Of a stretch of DNA of 64,000 bases, positions 32,254 to 40,862 are shown one piece after another (position 1 is the first letter of the stretch; each line of letters opens with the position of its first letter). The notes below the pieces were generated by a model, which saw nothing but the letters and a program-made list of their open reading frames with translations, had not been told where the DNA came from and made no database searches. The translations under genes were made by a program, and so were the position numbers. The stretch is from Paenibacillus methanolicus (GTDB lineage: Bacteria; Bacillota; Bacilli; Paenibacillales; Paenibacillaceae). The stretch is taken from positions 372,001-436,000 of the forward strand of contig NZ_VNHS01000007.1 of the NCBI RefSeq assembly GCF_008124765.1. Direction: 5' to 3'.

Positions 32254-34554
32254 ATGAAACGGTTTCCGATGATGCTGCAGCTCACGCTTATTTTGTTCTG
32301 CGTCATGGCTATTCCGATGGCCATCCTGACGTGGTACAGCAGCGCGCGGATCGTGCAGCATTCGGAGAGCGCCATCGCCGAATCGTCGCTCGCGGGACTG
32401 AACGCGAACCGCCGGTTGAACGAGAACGCGCTGGGCAATATGGCCCAGGACGTCGTGCGTCTGGCCACGAGCAAAGTATTCGACCGGATTCGCGGCTTCG
32501 AGACGTTCGCGGAGGCGAACGCCAACTACGGCAACGTCAGCAGCACGCTGGTCGTGCTGTCCGAGCTGCAGAACTTGAACCACCGCGTAGACGGCGTCTA
32601 TTCGTCCATGTTCTATCTGAGCGATTCGGATTACGTCGTCTCGACGGATAAAGGCATTACGCGGCTGGACCGCTACGAGCCGCTCGATTGGATGGCGAAG
32701 GCCTTGGAAGGCAGAAGGGGAATCAGCGGCGTGTGGGTGCCGCGCAAGCTGGCGTCGGGCGTCAATGTCGTCACGTACGTGATGCCGCTGAACCGATTGT
32801 CGACCACGACGCGCGGGACGATCGTCGTGAATTTGCAGGAGGGCCGGATCAGCGACTACCTCCGTTCGACCGAGCCGGGCAAGCACGGTTACTTCCTGCT
32901 CGAAGCGGATGGCACGATCATCTCGCATAGCGACAAGAACCTGCTGCTGACGGATGGCCGGGACCAGCCGTTCATTCGGGAGATATTGGACGCGGGATCG
33001 AAGGAAGGCTATGCGTTCCGGGAGACGGACGGCGAGCGGCTCATCTACACGTGGTCCAAATCGGAGCTGCTCGGCTGGTGGAACGTGAACCTGTACTCGA
33101 CGGACGAGCTCATGACGAAGGCCCGCACGCTGCAGCGCGGCTTGATCGGGCTGACGATCGTCATTATTTTCGCCGGCGCGGTGCTGACCGTCCTGCTCGC
33201 GACGTGGCTGTCCAAGCCGGTGCGGCAGCTCGTGCGCGCGATGCGCGACCGCGGCCATCTCGGCGTCGCGAACAAGAACGAGCTGCTCTTCCTGGACGCG
33301 GCATTCAAGCGGATGCAGGAGGAGGAAGAAGGTCTCTATCAACTGCTGAAGGAGCGGGAGCAGGATACCCGCAGCCTGGCGATCCACAATCTGCTGCGGG
33401 GAGACTTGACCAAGCAGATCGCCGAGCTGTTCCCGGCGTCCTGTTTCCGCGTGGCGGTCGTCTCCATCGACCGCTACCGGCGGTACGTGAGCCACGCCAA
33501 CCCGGAGACGCGCAATTACCACCGGTACGTGCTCATCTCGCAATGCGACGGTTTGTTCCCGGACACGGTCGGAGCGCGATGCGTTTACCAGGGGGGCGGC
33601 TGCTTCGTCATCGTGCTCAATTACGGCGAGGAAGATCCGGAGGCGGTCTCGGCCGGCATCGGCGACGCGCTCGCCGCGATTCGGGATTCGGCCGCGGAAC
33701 TGCTCGGCCATACCGTGACGATCGGCGTCAGCAGCCAAGCCGAGGACAGCGTCCGGTTGTCCGACCTGGTCGTCGAGGCGATGGAGGTCATCAAGCATCG
33801 CATGATCGCGGGCGGCGGGGGGATCACCTATTGGGGACAGCAAGCCGACCGGGGCAAGAAGTACATGTATCCGACGAACAGCGAGCGGCGCATCGTCAAT
33901 TTCCTGGATAAAGGCGACTTGGGCAGCATCGAGGACGAGCTGGCGAACGTCCGCGTCGAGATCGAATCGGCCGAATACATCTCCTACGACAATATTTTGT
34001 TCATCTACAACCAGCTGGTCGGCGTGACGATCAAGCATCTGCGGGAGAACAACATCAGCACGTCGCGCATATTCGCGGGGCGGGGCAACGTTTACTCCGC
34101 CATCGCGTCGATCGACACGCTAGACGAGCTGGAGGACTATTTGCGCGGATTTTTCCGCGACATTACGCAATATCTGGCGCGAAGCTCCGGCGAAGCCAAC
34201 TACGGCGAGCGGATCATCCGCTATTTGGAGACGCACTTCCGCGAAGAGATCGTGTACGAGGACATGGCGAAGAAAATTGGCATCAGCTACTCTTACATGC
34301 GCAAGATCGCGTACGAGGTGATGGGCAAAAGCTTGATCGATTACGTGAATGCGCTGCGGATCGAACGCGCGAAGCAGCTGCTTCTGGAGACGAATCTCAG
34401 CATGACGCAGATCGCGGCGGAGGTCGGCTACAGCAACGTCCAAAGCTTCAACCGCTTCTTCCGCAAATTCGAGGGCATCCCGCCGAGCGGCTTCAAGGCG
34501 CTGCGCGGCGCCGCCGCCATGCCGCCCGCCGGCGGATTGGAAGAGCACCTATAA
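32254..34554 (+). CDS. Membrane-bound AraC-family regulator with extracytoplasmic sensor
   Basis: The ATG at 32254 follows GAGGAGAGG; 766 residues. Helix 1 (about 8-28) and helix 2 (about 285-310, LIGLTIVIIFAGAVLTVLLA) enclose an extracellular dCache-like sensor. After a HAMP-like linker comes a cytoplasmic region (about 385-520) resembling a degenerate GGDEF domain. The C-terminal AraC DNA-binding domain (about 650-745) has IVYEDMAKKIGISYSYMRKI and LLETNLSMTQIAAEVGYSNV. This one-component layout senses an outside sugar and binds DNA from the membrane. It precedes the LplB/YtcP/LipO operon and is the probable activator of it. Confidence 0.9.
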   Translation: MKRFPMMLQLTLILFCVMAIPMAILTWYSSARIVQHSESAIAESSLAGLNANRRLNENALGNMAQDVVRLATSKVFDRIRGFETFAEANANYGNVSSTLVVLSELQNLNHRVDGVYSSMFYLSDSDYVVSTDKGITRLDRYEPLDWMAKALEGRRGISGVWVPRKLASGVNVVTYVMPLNRLSTTTRGTIVVNLQEGRISDYLRSTEPGKHGYFLLEADGTIISHSDKNLLLTDGRDQPFIREILDAGSKEGYAFRETDGERLIYTWSKSELLGWWNVNLYSTDELMTKARTLQRGLIGLTIVIIFAGAVLTVLLATWLSKPVRQLVRAMRDRGHLGVANKNELLFLDAAFKRMQEEEEGLYQLLKEREQDTRSLAIHNLLRGDLTKQIAELFPASCFRVAVVSIDRYRRYVSHANPETRNYHRYVLISQCDGLFPDTVGARCVYQGGGCFVIVLNYGEEDPEAVSAGIGDALAAIRDSAAELLGHTVTIGVSSQAEDSVRLSDLVVEAMEVIKHRMIAGGGGITYWGQQADRGKKYMYPTNSERRIVNFLDKGDLGSIEDELANVRVEIESAEYISYDNILFIYNQLVGVTIKHLRENNISTSRIFAGRGNVYSAIASIDTLDELEDYLRGFFRDITQYLARSSGEANYGERIIRYLETHFREEIVYEDMAKKIGISYSYMRKIAYEVMGKSLIDYVNALRIERAKQLLLETNLSMTQIAAEVGYSNVQSFNRFFRKFEGIPPSGFKALRGAAAMPPAGGLEEHL

Positions 34555-34566
34555 GCATGCCGCTTG

Positions 34567-34612
34567 CGCCGTCCATCCGGTCCGTACGGGCCCTCGAGGG
34601 ACGGCGTTCTTC
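34567..34612 (+). terminator. Intrinsic terminator after the AraC regulator
   Basis: CGCCGTCC (34567-34574) pairs with GGACGGCG (34599-34606), with an inner CCGTACGG-type stem, followed by TTCTTCATT. Confidence 0.75.
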
Positions 34613-34722
34613 ATTCCATTACATGCGCCGCCCTTCTCGTTGGCATGCTTAAGTTCTACCCCGACGCTCCCCGCGCTCTGTCACCCGGTGGCGGACAGGG
34701 AAGGAGAAGGGCACCGACGCAT

Positions 34723-34897
34723 GAAGCTTTGTCCGTCAGGACAAGAGCGTGCTAGCTCGAAGCAACCCGGCCAACCGCGAACAATTGAGGCAGCACGAAA
34801 AGGGAGTCCTGAAGTTTTCCAGCGGAAAACTCACTTCGGAAGCATAAGCTGGGCGAAGTCCTCTGGTTCCCCTCAGCGGAGGGGGAAGGGGGAGGAA
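34723..34897. repeat. Dispersed hairpin-rich repeat, copy B
   Basis: This 175-base copy matches the second half of copy C in order: GAAGCTTTGTCC...GGACAAGAGCGTGC, CCGCGAACAA, CAGCACGAAAAGGGAGTCCT, the AGTTTTCC/GGAAAACT hairpin (34813-34831), CACTTCGGAAGCATA, GCGAAGTCCTCTGG, and TTCCCCTCAGCGGAGGGGGAA. The stems of two hairpins differ from copy C by paired changes. The rest of the 555-base gap holds the AraC-gene terminator and the next operon's promoter. A hairpin CTGTC...GACAG lies just before (34679-34698). Confidence 0.8.
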
Positions 34898-34975
34898 GCA
34901 GCGCTTCACATTTGATTCTGGGACATCAAAAATGATTATGTAAGCCTTGCCAATGCGCCAAATGACGCCTCCGCG

Positions 34976-35038
34976 ATCAAAAATGACGCGGGGAATCAAA
35001 CCTCACGATTGTCGGCGGCGAAACGGAGCGGCTATGAT
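34976..35038 (+). promoter_or_regulatory. Promoter and direct-repeat activator sites of the LplB operon
   Basis: TTGTCG (35009-35014), an 18-base spacer and TATGAT (35033-35038) make a sigma-A promoter. Just upstream are ATCAAAAATGA (34976-34986) and ATCAAA (34995-35000), half-sites 19 bases apart as expected for an AraC-type dimer; a third ATCAAAAATGA is at 34925-34935. These are the likely binding sites of the regulator encoded at 32254. Confidence 0.6.
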
Positions 35039-35109
35039 GCAAACATGACCCGCCGATCCCGTTGGCTCGGCGGCGACGATAAGACGCACGACATGGGGGA
35101 GGTGAATCC

Positions 35110-36075
35110 GTGAAAGTTGAAAGCGCTTCAGCGAATTTTGAAACCGCTTTAAAACCATCCAAAAGAGAATCCAAGGGGATCCTGCATTATTTCCGGCGGG
35201 ACTGGCAGCTGTATTTGCTCCTGCTGCTGCCGCTGTCGTTCGTGCTCGTGTTCAAATACGCGCCGATGACCGGTCTTGTCCTCGCCTTTAAGGAATACAA
35301 GATCGCCAAAGGATTCTGGGGCAGCGAATGGGTCGGCTTCGAAGTGTTTCGGGATATTTTCGCCAAGCCCGATTTCGCCAAGGCGGTCCGCAACACGCTG
35401 CTGCTGAACGTCCTGGATTTGATCTTCAGCTTCACGATGCCGATCGTGCTCGCGCTGCTGCTCAACGAGGTCAAGAGCATCCGGTTCAAGCGCGTCAATC
35501 AGACGCTGCTGTATCTGCCGCACTTTCTATCGTGGATCATCATCGGCGCGGTCGCCTACCAGCTGCTCGGCGAGGGCAGCGGCATGGTGAACAACGCGAT
35601 CGAGGCATTGGGCGGCACGCGCATCCCGTTCCTGCAGGACGATACCAACTGGCTGATCAGCTATTTGGCGATCGGCGTCTGGTACAGCATGGGCTGGGGC
35701 ACGATCATCTACTTGGCTTCGATCAGCGGCGTCAACCCGGATCTGTATGAAGCGGCGACCGTCGACGGCGCCGGGCGGTGGCGCAAAATGTGGAACGTCA
35801 CGATCCCGTCCATCCGCTTCACCATCGTGACGCTGCTCATCATGAACCTCGGCAAGGTGATGGACGGGTCGTTCGAGCGGGTGTTCGCGCTGCAGAACAA
35901 GGCCACGACGGAATACACCACGACCATTCCGGTACTCGTCTACCGGTGGGGCATCGAGAGCGGCAACTTCAGCCGCGCGACGGCGCTCGGGCTGTTCCAG
36001 GCGGTCATCGGACTTGCGCTCGTGCTGCTCGCCGACCGAATCGCCAAGAAGCTTGGCGAAGACGGATTGATCTAG
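35110..36075 (+). CDS. Carbohydrate ABC transporter permease, LplB/YteP type
   Basis: A GTG start after GGGGGAGGTGA; 321 residues, six helices. The opening (HYFRRDWQLYLLLLLPLSFV, then KYAPMTGLVLAFKEYK) is the LplB/YteP signature. The EAA loop is DLYEAATVDGAGRWRKMWNV at about 215-235. It pairs with the YtcP-type permease that follows to import oligosaccharides of plant-wall origin in related systems. A cre-like sequence (TGAAAGCGCTTCAG) overlaps codons 4-8 but matches the consensus weakly. Confidence 0.93.
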   Translation: MKVESASANFETALKPSKRESKGILHYFRRDWQLYLLLLLPLSFVLVFKYAPMTGLVLAFKEYKIAKGFWGSEWVGFEVFRDIFAKPDFAKAVRNTLLLNVLDLIFSFTMPIVLALLLNEVKSIRFKRVNQTLLYLPHFLSWIIIGAVAYQLLGEGSGMVNNAIEALGGTRIPFLQDDTNWLISYLAIGVWYSMGWGTIIYLASISGVNPDLYEAATVDGAGRWRKMWNVTIPSIRFTIVTLLIMNLGKVMDGSFERVFALQNKATTEYTTTIPVLVYRWGIESGNFSRATALGLFQAVIGLALVLLADRIAKKLGEDGLI

Positions 36076-36090
36076 AGAGGAGGCGTTACC

Positions 36091-36990
36091 ATGAAAGCAA
36101 CCGGCGGCGCGTTAATCGCGTCTCGCAGACGGCGCTTCGACATATGGGATGTGCTGATCCGCCTCACTCTGATCATCGCTTCGCTAGCCTGTCTGCTGCC
36201 GTTCGTGCACGTTGTTTCCAAGTCGTTCAGCGAGGACGCTTACGTCATCGCCAACAAGGTGTTCCTGTGGCCGGCCGGCTTCACGACCGAGGCGTACGGC
36301 AAAATTTTCGCCGACGCGAGCATTCTGCGCTCGTTCTACGTGTCGGTCGTCGTCACCGCGCTGTTCACCCTGCTCGGCATGATTCTGACGATCTGCGCGG
36401 CTTACCCGTTGTCCCGCAAACAGCTCAAGGGACGCGTGACGCTGACCATCATCTTCACGTTCCCGCTCTTCTTCAGCGGCGGGATCATACCCGAGTACAT
36501 GCTGATCAACAACCTCGGCATGCTGGATACGATATGGTCGCTCATCCTGCCGCTCGCGTTCAGCTCGTTCAACCTGCTCATTATGAAAAGCGCGCTGACC
36601 AACAGCATTCCGGTCAGCTTGGAAGAATCCGCGCGGATCGACGGCGCCGGCCACTTCCGCATTCTGTGGAGCGTCGTCCTGCCGCTCTCCAAGCCGATCA
36701 TGGCGACGCTCGCGCTGTTCTTCGCGGTCGGGCGGTGGAACGCCTATATGGACGCGCTGTTCTACATTAAGCAGAACGTCGATCTGCGACCGCTGCAGCT
36801 GAAGCTGTATTACCTCGTCATCCAGGCGAGCGAGAGCTTCCAGCTGGAGGCGACGCAGGTGTCGCTGAGCAATCCCGAGGTGTTGAAGGCGTCGTGCGTC
36901 GTCTTCGCGACGGTGCCGATCCTGTGCATTTATCCGTTCATTCAGAAGTACTTCGTCCAAGGCGTCATGCTGGGCGCGATCAAGGAGTAA
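36091..36990 (+). CDS. Carbohydrate ABC transporter permease, YtcP type
   Basis: A 299-residue six-helix permease starting 15 bases after the LplB-type gene, with AGAGGAGG before the ATG. VHVVSKSFSEDAYVIANKVF near the first helix and the EAA loop SLEESARIDGAGHFRILWSV are typical of the YtcP/LplC partner, as is the end FVQGVMLGAIKE. Confidence 0.93.
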   Translation: MKATGGALIASRRRRFDIWDVLIRLTLIIASLACLLPFVHVVSKSFSEDAYVIANKVFLWPAGFTTEAYGKIFADASILRSFYVSVVVTALFTLLGMILTICAAYPLSRKQLKGRVTLTIIFTFPLFFSGGIIPEYMLINNLGMLDTIWSLILPLAFSSFNLLIMKSALTNSIPVSLEESARIDGAGHFRILWSVVLPLSKPIMATLALFFAVGRWNAYMDALFYIKQNVDLRPLQLKLYYLVIQASESFQLEATQVSLSNPEVLKASCVVFATVPILCIYPFIQKYFVQGVMLGAIKE

Positions 36991-37029
36991 CCCGGCAAGT
37001 CAAACTAAGAATCGATGGGGGATAAGGCG

Positions 37030-38706
37030 ATGAGAGCAAAGAAATTCGCATCCGTGCTGATGTCGGTCGTGATGGCCGGGGGCATGCTGGCCGCTTGTTC
37101 GAACAACGGGGGCGGCAATTCCGAAGGCGGCAACAACAAGGCGAACGATCCGGCGCCGGCCGCGGCCAACACGGGCACGAAGACCAATAATGCCGCGGCC
37201 GAAGGCGGCAAGTACGCCGATTATTCGAAGGGCTTCCCCGAGAAGGTGAACCTCGACATTCCGGTCTACGAGCGGGCTTTCGAAGGCTGGAACGTCACCG
37301 ACAACTTCTACACCCGCTGGATTCAGAAGGAATTCGGCGACAAATACAACGTCAACGTCAAATTCGTGCCGATCACGCGCAGCAGCGAAGTGAAAGACTA
37401 CCAGCAGCTGCTCGCCTCCCATAAGGCGCCGGACATCATTTTCCACTACGACATGCCGCAAGCGCTTGCTTATTACAGCGAGGACGTTATGCAGGAGTTG
37501 GATCACGCCGAGATTGCGAACTACGCCCCAACCTACTGGAAGAACATGAGCGCCACGATCGAGCAATACGGCAAGGTCGACGGCAAGAACGCGTTCTTCT
37601 TCGCCAAGCGCCCGGCCGCGGACAACTTCGTGAACATCATCCGCAAGGACTGGGTGGAGAAGGTTGGCATGAAGGTGGAGGACATTACGTCCCTCGAGAA
37701 ATACAACGAAATGCTGGCCAAGTGGAAGGAAGCCGGACTTGGCGTCGGCGCCATGTCCCTGGTGAAGAACAACTACATCTACAGCTACGCCTTCCGCGAC
37801 TGGCCGGTCGATCCGAAGGAACGCGCGCTCTATTCCGATCTGGGCGTGGCCGATCTGACGACGGCGGCGTCGGAGAGCTACCTGCGCAATCTGAACGACC
37901 TGTATAACAAAGGCCTCATCGACAAGGAATTCTACCTGCGCGACGACGAGCCGAAAATCAAAGCCGAGTTCGTCGCAGGCAAAACGGGCTCCTTCGGCTT
38001 CTACCTCGCGAGCAACACCGACGTGCTGACCGCGACGCTCGCGAACAATCCCGGCGCGGAATTCGCCGTGCTGGACGCGGCGGCGGGCGTGCCGGAAGGC
38101 AAGAAGCCGCAGGCGCGCGCGTACTGGCCGTTCGGCTTCATCATGGGCATCAACTACGAGTCGACCGAGCAAGAGCGCGCCGCGGTCTGGATGTACCTGG
38201 AGTGGATGAGTCAGCCGGAGAACCTGTTCTTCTTGCAGAACGGCGTCGAAGGCCAGAACTACACGAAGGACGCCGACGGCATCGCGGTCAAGAACGCGGA
38301 TTTCAAGGGCGAATCCGTCCTGTCCCAGAACAACAACAAAGACTACTGGGCGCTCGTTACCGAGATGGTCGAGTATTCCGATCCTGCCGTGACGCGCAAG
38401 GCCTATATCCGTCAATGGGCGCCTCCGGGCTATGAGTACCTGGCGACGGATCTGTTGAAGTATTATGATCAATACGCCGAGTTCCGCACGCCGGACGCGC
38501 TGTTCAGCGTCGTGCTGGAGAAGGTGAACGAGTACAAGGCGGACCTGAACGCGCTGTTCCAAGAGTTGTACGTGAAGTGCGTCCTCGCGAAGCCGGAAGA
38601 GTTCGCCGCGACGTACGAGGCGGCGAAGAAGGCGTACCTCGAGGCAGGCTACCAAGAAATTCTCGACGAGAAGCAAGCCGCGATCGACGCGGGTAAGTTT
38701 AACTAG
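37030..38706 (+). CDS. Extracellular solute-binding lipoprotein, LipO/YtcQ type
   Basis: The start at 37030 (MRAKKFASVLMSVVMAGG) gives 558 residues with the lipobox LAAC and a low-complexity Asn/Gly/Ala linker (about 24-60), then a large family 1 binding domain. The size and position after the two permeases match LipO/YtcQ lipoproteins. An alternative ATG 5 codons upstream would put the lipoprotein signal further in and is less likely. A hairpin follows the gene. Confidence 0.92.
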   Translation: MRAKKFASVLMSVVMAGGMLAACSNNGGGNSEGGNNKANDPAPAAANTGTKTNNAAAEGGKYADYSKGFPEKVNLDIPVYERAFEGWNVTDNFYTRWIQKEFGDKYNVNVKFVPITRSSEVKDYQQLLASHKAPDIIFHYDMPQALAYYSEDVMQELDHAEIANYAPTYWKNMSATIEQYGKVDGKNAFFFAKRPAADNFVNIIRKDWVEKVGMKVEDITSLEKYNEMLAKWKEAGLGVGAMSLVKNNYIYSYAFRDWPVDPKERALYSDLGVADLTTAASESYLRNLNDLYNKGLIDKEFYLRDDEPKIKAEFVAGKTGSFGFYLASNTDVLTATLANNPGAEFAVLDAAAGVPEGKKPQARAYWPFGFIMGINYESTEQERAAVWMYLEWMSQPENLFFLQNGVEGQNYTKDADGIAVKNADFKGESVLSQNNNKDYWALVTEMVEYSDPAVTRKAYIRQWAPPGYEYLATDLLKYYDQYAEFRTPDALFSVVLEKVNEYKADLNALFQELYVKCVLAKPEEFAATYEAAKKAYLEAGYQEILDEKQAAIDAGKFN

Positions 38707-38718
38707 AGGCATATTCCC

Positions 38719-38745
38719 AAAGCCCCAGCCCCCAGCTGGGGCTTT
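38719..38745 (+). terminator. Hairpin between the binding protein and the hydrolase gene
   Basis: AAAGCCCCAGC (38719-38729) pairs with GCTGGGGCTTT (38735-38745), followed only by AAACC. It probably stabilises the upstream mRNA or reduces read-through into the GH105-like gene. Confidence 0.65.
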
Positions 38746-38766
38746 AAACCAAGGAGGTACATCATC

Positions 38767-39837
38767 GTGAAAATTTCGATTGATTCATCCGAGCTGAAGC
38801 AGACGATCGACCGCGTGGTCGAATACACCTTCGGCATGGACCTGACGTGGGATTGGCCGGGCGGCGTCGCCTACTACGGCGTCAGCCGCGCATTCGAGGT
38901 TACGGGCGAGCAGGCGTATTTGGAGCGGATGGCGGCATGGGTCGACGAGTACATGGAGGCCGGTCTACCGGTCTGGACGGTAAACACGTGCGCGATGGGG
39001 CATATGCTGATCACCTTGTACGAGCAAACCGGGGAGCAGCGCTACCTCGATCTGATTATGAGCAAGGTGGACTATTTGGAGAACAAGGCGCTTCGTTTCG
39101 GCGACCGGGTGCTCCAGCATACGGTGTCCGCGAAGAACGATTTTCCGGAGCAATGCTGGGCGGACACGCTGTTCATGGCTGCCTACTTCCTGCTGCGCGT
39201 GGGCATCATGCAGGGCGAGAAGCGGCTGATCGACGACGCGCTGCACCAGTTCTTCTGGCATATCAACTATTTGCAGGACGAGGACAGCGGGCTGTGGTAT
39301 CACGGCTACAACAACATCAACAAGGATCACATGTCCGGCATCTACTGGGCCCGCGCCAACGCGTGGGCGGCCTATACGATGTCCCGCGCAGCCAGAATCC
39401 TGCCGGAAGCATACTTGTATCCGCCGATGATGCATATCTGGAGCTCCCTGCGCGATCAACTGGCCGCGATCAAGAAATTGCAGAAGGCAGACGGCCTCTG
39501 GGGCACCGTGCTTGACTATCCGGAAGCTTACGGGGAATTGTCGGCGACGGCGGGTATCGCCGCCGCCATGGTCATGCAGCACAACCCGCTGCACGCCAAA
39601 TACGTGCAGAAGTCGCTGGAAGGCGTGATTGCGAATATCGCGGACAACGGACGAGTTCGGAACGTATCCGGCGGCACTGCCGTCATGAACGATATTGCCG
39701 GCTATCTCGCGATCGACCGCAAATGGGCGCAAGGCTGGGGTCAAGGGCTCGCCCTCTCGCTGCTGACGGCCGTGCTGGAGTCAACGACGAAAGCCCAGGC
39801 TAACGAGCAGGCCAAAGAACAGGAACTTTCGAAATAA
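38767..39837 (+). CDS. Glycoside hydrolase family 105/88 (unsaturated glycuronyl hydrolase, YteR-like)
   Basis: A GTG start after AAGGAGGT; 356 residues with no signal peptide, so cytoplasmic. The alpha/alpha-barrel pattern of GH88/GH105 is seen with the catalytic acid in CWADTLFMAAYFL (Asp133) and later AWAAYTMSRAA and GLWGTVLDYPEAYGELSATA. GH105 enzymes release the unsaturated uronic acid from disaccharides made by pectate or rhamnogalacturonan lyases. With the YteP/YtcP/YtcQ-like importer upstream, this is the same arrangement as the Bacillus rhamnogalacturonan cluster, so that substrate class is likely. Confidence 0.9.
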   Translation: MKISIDSSELKQTIDRVVEYTFGMDLTWDWPGGVAYYGVSRAFEVTGEQAYLERMAAWVDEYMEAGLPVWTVNTCAMGHMLITLYEQTGEQRYLDLIMSKVDYLENKALRFGDRVLQHTVSAKNDFPEQCWADTLFMAAYFLLRVGIMQGEKRLIDDALHQFFWHINYLQDEDSGLWYHGYNNINKDHMSGIYWARANAWAAYTMSRAARILPEAYLYPPMMHIWSSLRDQLAAIKKLQKADGLWGTVLDYPEAYGELSATAGIAAAMVMQHNPLHAKYVQKSLEGVIANIADNGRVRNVSGGTAVMNDIAGYLAIDRKWAQGWGQGLALSLLTAVLESTTKAQANEQAKEQELSK

Positions 39838-39844
39838 AGGGTTC

Positions 39845-39880
39845 AGACGCTTGCTTCCATCGGGGAGCACGCGTCTTTTG
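39845..39880 (+). terminator. Intrinsic terminator
   Basis: AGACGC (39845-39850) pairs with GCGTCT (39871-39876), an inner CTTCC/GGGAG adds to it, and TTTTG follows. Confidence 0.75.
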
Positions 39881-39896
39881 CCTGCAGCCAAATAGT

Positions 39897-40739
39897 TCAG
39901 CCGCCTCTCGCCAAGCGAGCGCTAATCGGCTTTAACAGCAAGTAGACAACTGGCGGGAACAAGCAATAGTACCAAGGGTCCCACCACGCATAGATGCGAA
40001 GTAGGTCCGTCGCTAATAGAAGCCTCGTGACCCCGAAAATAATCAGCGCGATGGCGAGCGCCTTCACCCAGGCAGCGCCTCGCCGCATTTTCGTCGCCGT
40101 CACGATAACCAGGCTCATCACCACGTAATAGATGGCCGAGAAGGCCGTCGTATCGTGCGCGGGATCGCCGTACCAGCCCGGATCGTAGCCGCGGTTCATG
40201 AACAGCATGATCGGCACGATGTGCAGCGTGCCTAGAATCGGCGCGACGCACAGGAAGAGGAGCGCCGAATGGAGCAACCCGGCAGCCGGACGACGGAGGC
40301 GCTCGTAGACGATTCGCGCGAACGGGAAGTACATCGTCAGCCCGATCGCCGTATATTCAATTCGCCACCAATATAACGTGTAAAGCTCAAGCTTCACCCA
40401 TAGCCACTCGATCGCCCCGATCAGCGCGATAGCGACCAAGATCCCCCTCCATTGCAGGCGATAGACGGCGATAAGGAGCGCAGCTGTCGGTATCACGAGC
40501 ATGTTGGAGGCGAGCGCGCCCATATTGCTGTCATAGTAGGCGCTGTCTTTCAGAAAACCCGGGCGATAGAAGTAGCTGTTGCCAAATATATAGATGACCG
40601 TCTCGATCAAGTACGCCATCTGCGTCATGATGAGGACGAAGAACACGGCGCGGACCGCCTTGGCCCGCACCAGCACGATGGTTAACACGACGAGGCTGAC
40701 GATGCTTAAGCCGATGTACCAATAGGCATTGCTGGACAT
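39897..40739 (-). CDS. Multi-pass membrane protein of unknown function
   Basis: A 280-residue protein with about eight hydrophobic helices and aromatic-rich loops (ELYTLYWWRIEYTAIG, WWDPWYYCLFPPVVY). No transporter or enzyme motif is seen. Similar eight-helix proteins are common in Paenibacillus and uncharacterised. The gene is divergent from the esterase and convergent with the GH105 operon. Confidence 0.7.
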   Translation of the reverse strand: MSSNAYWYIGLSIVSLVVLTIVLVRAKAVRAVFFVLIMTQMAYLIETVIYIFGNSYFYRPGFLKDSAYYDSNMGALASNMLVIPTAALLIAVYRLQWRGILVAIALIGAIEWLWVKLELYTLYWWRIEYTAIGLTMYFPFARIVYERLRRPAAGLLHSALLFLCVAPILGTLHIVPIMLFMNRGYDPGWYGDPAHDTTAFSAIYYVVMSLVIVTATKMRRGAAWVKALAIALIIFGVTRLLLATDLLRIYAWWDPWYYCLFPPVVYLLLKPISARLARGG

Positions 40740-40862
40740 AGTCGGTTCCTTCCCGTGCTTGGATAAATTCCATTGTTGCCCAAATCATTTCGCGTTAAAA
40801 TGGCTAAGACGGACTTTTTCATCGAATTACCGAAAGTGCCAAACCTGAAGGAGGTCATCCCC

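Noticed and set aside
32209-34038. A 609-codon open frame on the minus strand, and similar long ones at 37000-38712 and 47153-49255
   Set aside because: They are antisense to genes with clear domain motifs, show His/Arg/Val-rich composition from GC-rich codons read backwards, and have no ribosome sites.
35118-35131. TGAAAGCGCTTCAG as a cre site
   Set aside because: It matches only 11 of 14 positions and lies within the coding start, so it is mentioned only in the gene entry. The same applies to TGTAAGCGCTTGCC at 50863.
40773-40862. Longer N terminus of the esterase from TTG 40773 or ATG 40800
   Set aside because: No ribosome site precedes either, whereas GTG 40863 has a near-perfect one and matches the usual start of the family.
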